A stretch of 64,000 bases of DNA from Tolypeutes matacus. Taxonomy: Eukaryota > Chordata > Mammalia > Cingulata > Chlamyphoridae. Each line of letters starts with the position of its first letter. Positions within the stretch are counted from its first letter, which is position 1. A program made the translations under genes and the position numbers. The DNA lies in the NCBI GenBank assembly GCA_026826555.1, contig JAKSZT010038599.1, positions 5,843,252 through 5,907,251 on the forward strand, in the 5' to 3' direction. This document shows positions 59,280 through 64,000 of the stretch, piece by piece. The notes under the pieces are model-generated. The model saw only the letters and a program-made list of their open reading frames with translations, was not told where the DNA came from and did no database searches.

Positions 59280-59858
59280 TGTTTTATTTTGCTAAAGGCT
59301 ACCAATACAATATAAGAGAAATGGATTGGCTTTTACAGAGGGGATTTATAAACTTATAAGCTTAGAGTTCTGATGTTGAGAAACATGTCCAAATCAAGGC
59401 ATCAGGTGAAGCTCTTCCTGAAGTTTGGCTGCTGGTGTAATGTCAAGACACGATGGTGGCATCTTTTGGTCCCTGCCTTCTTCTCCTGGCCATGTTGTCT
59501 TCAGCTTCTGGCTGCTCCTTCTGTGGATTTCTCACACAACATCCAGAGGCCTAAGGCCTCTCTCCACATCTTTGTACTCTGCTGATTCTAACGTCTGGTC
59601 TCTGGGAACATCTCTTCCAGCTTCTGGGGGCTACTCTCTGTCTCTGCAGCTATTTTCTGGTCTGTGGCTTTTTATTCCTCCATTGATAAAGGACTCCAGG
59701 AAGAGTATTAAGACCCACCCTGCATCATATAATCTAACCAAAGGCTCTTAACTGAAGTAATTTCATCAAAAGTTTCCTCCTATAATAAGTTTACATTCAG
59801 GAATGGATTAACCGTAAGGGCATGATTTTCTGGGGTCTACAAACTTCAAACAGCCATA
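59280..59858 (-). mobile_element. solo LTR, family C, in L1 ORF2
   Basis: Left edge TGTTTTATTTTGCTAAAGGC and right edge CAAACTTCAAACAGCCATA give, on the minus strand, the family C start (GGCTGTTTGAAG) and end. The minus-strand AATAAA equivalent near the left is mutated to GATTTATAA. Flanking pentamers AACAG (59275-59279) and AATAG (59859-59863) form a 5-bp duplication with one mismatch. Removing the LTR makes the L1 ORF2 sequence continuous. Confidence 0.8.
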
Positions 59859-60235
59859 AATAGCAATTAAAAGAACCAAAGATTTAGGAATAATTCTAAC
59901 CAAGGATGTAAATGATTTCTATACAGAAAACTATAAAATATTGCTAAAGAAATTTTAAAAACCTAAATAAATGGAAGGACATTCTGTGTTCAATGATTGG
60001 AAGACTAAATATTGTTAAATGTCAATTCTACCCAAAGTGATTTACAGATTCAACACAGTCCAAATATATATAATTCTACAGTACAGTGAAACCACATCTG
60101 ATCAATTCAATTGCATATTTCCTTGGAAATACAGTCAGAATAAAATAGTCCTCAATGACACCATAAATACAGTAATAGTCTACATGGTCAGTCTTAGAAA
60201 GAAAGTCCATTTTTAAATAGTTATATTTCTAAATC

Positions 60236-61589
60236 CATTCTAAATGCTTACTCCTGGAATAATTATTGGTACTTGAACTTTAACACAGTGACACAGCTAT
60301 ATAAGAAACACTTTGTAAAAACTGGTTTGTAAAAGACGGCTAGTATGGTAGTTGTTACCAGCCATTTATTAAATTAGTAAATAAATATTCAAGAATGGAA
60401 AAAATGGAAAAAATGTGCTAAGGATGGCAGTTTTGACTTCATCTATCCCACCAAAATTACCTTTGTATAAAATGTTAACTTTGTTTTCTACTTTTGTTAT
60501 TAAGGAAAATGAATTACATGTATATGATACTATCATATTACTAAAACAACAGTTTCAAAAGAATTAGTGCTGAAGTGCAGCTTACCTGGCCTAGGTTTTT
60601 ACATTCTCAGAATTAAAGAGGTGCAGTTTATGCTAAATTAATGAGCCATATAATATAATTGATGCTTAGAAGATCAGCTTTGGGCCATATCATGATCTGT
60701 TGAATTTAAATATGCATTTATTATATGCAAATACTTAACGGTCCCTTGTGTACATAATTTGCCCAACATTTGGCTCTCTTAAATACTAATATACCACAAT
60801 AGGTAAAATGTGTTTCTTTATTTACCCCTCAAGCATAAATGAAATGCTGTTTTTTTAAAATTTGGTAAGAACTTCTCTGCAAAATGTAGCCCTCACTAAA
60901 ATTAGCTAGCTGGAAGCATAACATATGAAGGGAGATTACATAAATGGAGGGGAAATGGCCTTATAAGATACTTTTAATTTTATATCTCTGCTTTGCTTTT
61001 TAATTTGCTCTTATGTGATCATTGGTCCATTCAAAATCTTGATGGTATTTTAATTACATTCACTTAACAATTAAGGACCTGTCTCATGGTTTAGTGGCTT
61101 GCTTTGCATTACTGACTTGAAAAATAAACAAAAATTAACAGCACAACTCACACATGCAAACGTGTGTGTATACTCACACATACACACACACCATTAGTTT
61201 GTTTAACCCTAAAAAGCAGATCCACATACCCACATAAATATTTTCTCTTAATTTAGATCTAGAGCTCACCACCCAATTATTTATGCATCATTTACCTGAC
61301 ACTTGCATCCTAAATGAATATTAAAGTCAAGTGAATGTGGCTTAAAAATACAAAAATATAGGATAAATTTCTAGGGGACAAATAATGAGCACATTCTCTA
61401 ATATGTTGACTTCCATATAGGATACCAACCTGTGCAGATGGTTCTCTTCTTTCAGGAACCCTTATCAGTTGTATGCAGACTCACAGAAGGCCAACAGTTG
61501 CATTTGTTCAAAGTTGGAGTTTAGTCAAATAGGAAGACAAAAGAACAAAGGAACAATGAAATTGAAAATATTAGAAAGAGCAGTTGAAT
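60236..61589. other. no assignable feature
   Basis: AT-rich. It contains a short CA/GT-rich patch at 61146-61192. Nothing else recognised. Confidence 0.4.
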
Positions 61590-61955
61590 TATTTTAGTTT
61601 GCTAAGCTACCGGAAGCAGAGACCATAAAATGGGTTGGCTTTTAACAGTGAGAATTTATTAATCCTGGACTCCTTTGTCATATGGCAGGGCACATGGGGG
61701 TGTCTACTGGTCTCTCCCTTATCTTCTGGGTTTCCTGGCTTTCAGCTTCTTGCTTCTGGGGCTTTCCCCCTCTCTCTCTGTATTCATCCATTTATAAAGG
61801 ACTCCAGTAAGAAGATTAAGATCCACCCTGGGCCACACCTTAACTGAAGCAACCTAATCAAAAAGTCCTAAGTGCAATAGGTTTACACCCACAGAAGTGG
61901 ATTAACTTTAAGAATTTGGTTTTCTGGTGGGTACCTACAGTTCCAAACCACCACA
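61590..61955 (-). mobile_element. solo LTR, family C, shorter copy
   Basis: Left edge TATTTTAGTTTGCTAAGCTA, then GGGTTGGCTTTTAACAGTGA and TCTACTGGTCTCTCCCTTAT, and right edge TTCCAAACCACCACA. It is 366 bases, shorter than the 59280 copy, mainly in the middle. No convincing duplication was found (TGAAT left, GAAAA right). Confidence 0.75.
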
Positions 61956-64000
61956 GAAAAAAAAACAAGGACTCAAAATAAACCTTTCCTTATTCCAATG
62001 TGTATTTAAGACACAAGTTTTAATAAGAGTTACTTAACAGATGTTACAATGATAAAATTATATAAATATTTGTGAAGAATTTAGCATACTACTTAGGAAA
62101 AAACAAGAATTCAAAGAATAATATTCCCCTCCTTCCTTTCTTTATCATCATGTAGAAAATTTTCAAAAAGTGAATAGTAGATCTATCCTTGATATTATGA
62201 GAAAAAAGTTTAAAAAACAAACAAGACTACCTTCAGAATGAATTTTTGAAGCAAAGGCATTACTCTAAAATCATATTACATAACATTCCTATTACTACTG
62301 AACAGCTGGTATAGAAAAAGAGAAGTCTGTTCCACTGAGGTAAACACAGGGTCAAAAAGCAAATTGTAGATGATGAGACCTAAGATTTTATTAGCATTTT
62401 ATAATATAAAATTGCCTGGAATTTGTAACAAGGCTTTGGAGAATAGTAGTTGATAAAAAGTCTCTTAGGTCTTATAGTAAATTAGGATTTTTTCTATGCC
62501 TAGGTACAAATGTTGAACTTCTACTGATAGGCAAGGGGGTGATTTTTAAAACATTTAGGACTGAATTTCTGCCCATGGAAATAAAAGAACGTATAACTTC
62601 ATAATGGAATGGAATTTCCATAAGAAGCATCTTTTAGTCACTGTACTGTAAGCTTGAATTTATAAATTTTGAATTACTAGGATAGTTTTAATATAGTTGA
62701 GCTGTCCTCTTATGTTAACTTTACTGTCAATATTTTCCAGTTACTTTTGCAATTTTATGTTGCGTTAAGCCAACCTTTTCATTATCACCAGCTCTAGCTA
62801 TCTGATCTCTGGAAGTCTATGGAGATGCTCAATGACTGTTTTGGCACATAGCTAGCATAAACTGCATACTTAGCCATCTCTTCCTAATGTTTTGTATCCC
62901 AAGATATTCACTATCTTAATTAAATTATAGAGCAGATAGATAATCCTTTACTCAATTCAGAAAATTCAATTTTGATTCATGATGCTAGTATCAAAAATTT
63001 AAAATCCTATTCCATTCATGAAAGAAGCCAAGATCCTGTGTATAAAACACAGATCAAAAAATAAAGTATATAACTCTTCTCTATATAGTATTTATTGACA
63101 CTGTTTCATTCAAATTATTTTGTCCCTCCATCTACTACATTAAAAAACAAGGTAGTCTACCCATTTTGGCTGTTTTGAGAAAAACAGAACATCAGATAAT
63201 CATAACTATGTAAATGTAATCTTTTTGTCAGCTAGACACAATCCCGTTCCATATATGTTGATTAGTGGAATTCATGATTTCATCAAATACATATAGAAAT
63301 TTCACATTTCATTTAATAACAGTTTTGACTGCAAAAGAGTAAGAAATAGTTATTCAATATTAAAAGTTATAGAATATATGTGTCTGTGTGTTACAGTCCA
63401 AAAAGTTTATGAGGAGGTTGAAAGCTTATTCCAGTCTTACTGTCATTGATGATTATGATGTCTGTAATGAGATTGCTCTGGAAGCAGAATTTTTTTAACC
63501 ACAAAAGAAAATCTTATTCAATAAGTACCTTTTCTTTAAAAGTATTGAAAAATATGTAAAAGAAGCCATAGTGTAGGTAGCATCTCACCTTGGATTATTT
63601 TAATAGCTTCCTTATTATTGAATCTAGGTTTTGTACTAGACTCAATACATCCTACACACTCTGGCCAAGAGAGATCTATCATCCCATTTGGTCATGTCTT
63701 TCACCTATTCAAAATGCTTCCAAGGGATCTAAGGTAACGTACATAAGATTATGTTTCTGCTGATTAATTATTATGAGTCACCACATAATCAACACTTTCA
63801 CAGTTTCCAAATGTAAAGTTACCTTCCAGAAAAATGAAGATTGTATTTATTTTTAAGTTGTTCTGCAGGAAATAAGAATCAATCCAAATAAGTAGTGTCA
63901 AAACCTTTTCTTTGCTAATGTACTGAACAAAATAGCATGACTGAAACTCTTTGCCTAGTTTCCACAATTTTTAAAGGAGCATTTTATTTCCCCAAAATAT
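61956..64000. other. 2 kb without assignable feature
   Basis: AT-rich to the right edge of the window. Open frames under 70 codons only, no repeat family recognised. Confidence 0.45.

Larger units (their letters stand above)
54165..60235 (+). mobile_element. near full-length old L1 with two nested LTRs
   Basis: Plus-strand L1 whose 5' end lies near the YY1-like motif AAGATGGC at 54177-54184. It has a 5' UTR to about 55150, an ORF1 region to about 55986, an intergenic region, then ORF2 from about 57100 to 60235. The ORF2 endonuclease part includes GTAAATAGATTAAACTCTCC; the RT part includes ACATTTGACAAAATTCAGCA near 58828 and GGTTCGCACTGTCACCACC near 58984. LTRs at 56412-56852 and 59280-59858 interrupt it. 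A run of 23 A lies at 58384-58406. Frames are broken throughout except the ORF1 C-terminal part. The 3' UTR and tail were not recognised. Confidence 0.75.

Overview
This window is AT-rich mammalian nuclear DNA without a recognisable host gene. I found no multi-exon gene, no conserved host protein, no structural RNA gene, and none of the features of a bacterial, viral or organellar genome. Nearly everything identifiable is a transposable element. The lineage is probably xenarthran (sloth or armadillo). The basis is a dimeric tRNA-like SINE of the DAS type at 24369-24737, a second fragment at 50646-50732, and several LTR and poly(A) families that I associate with Xenarthra. That is recognition from memory, not a database match. 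MIR, MLT1-like LTRs and old L1 are present as in any placental mammal.

Layout. 1-660: 5' part of a young-looking L1 on the minus strand (ORF1 start plus CpG-rich promoter) running off the left edge. 2455-3856: two LTRs of one family (called A here), same orientation. 5183-6153: an MLT1-like LTR split by an ERVL-type LTR with a perfect 5-bp target duplication. 6521-8905: old minus-strand L1 split by a GC-rich block (7310-8265). 8930-13045: a decayed ERVL-class internal region interrupted by four LTRs. 14208-20455: an ERVL-class provirus with 5' LTR, gag-like, protease, reverse transcriptase, RNase H and integrase remnants, and no 3' LTR. 20921-21135: MIR. 21369-23670: a poly(A) retroposon flanked by 53-bp near-identical repeats. 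24369-24737: dimeric SINE. 27412-29940: 2.5-kb minus-strand copy of the same poly(A) family. 29941-30445: old LTR. 31560-38210: old L1 containing a younger L1 with a twin-priming inversion. 40363-40935: two retroposon 3' ends. 47038-49881: an MLT/MaLR-like element with both LTRs and a nested LTR. 52247-52762: MLT1-like LTR. 54165-60235: near full-length old L1 carrying an ERV1-type LTR and another nested LTR. 61590-61955: LTR. The remaining stretches (notably 661-2454, 24750-27411, 42393-47032, 61956-64000) hold nothing I can assign.

No genes act together here. What can be read is a chronology of nested insertions: old L1 and ERVL/MaLR copies form the substrate, lineage-specific LTRs and poly(A) retroposons sit inside them, and the least decayed pieces are the L1 promoter at the left edge and the ERV1-type LTR at 56412-56852. 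I found no convincing evidence of an undescribed functional system. The best leads are the flanking-repeat retroposon at 21369-23670, the inverted L1 at 32447-36521, the ETS/GATA-like motif repeats in the ERV1 LTR, and the GC-rich block at 7310-8265.
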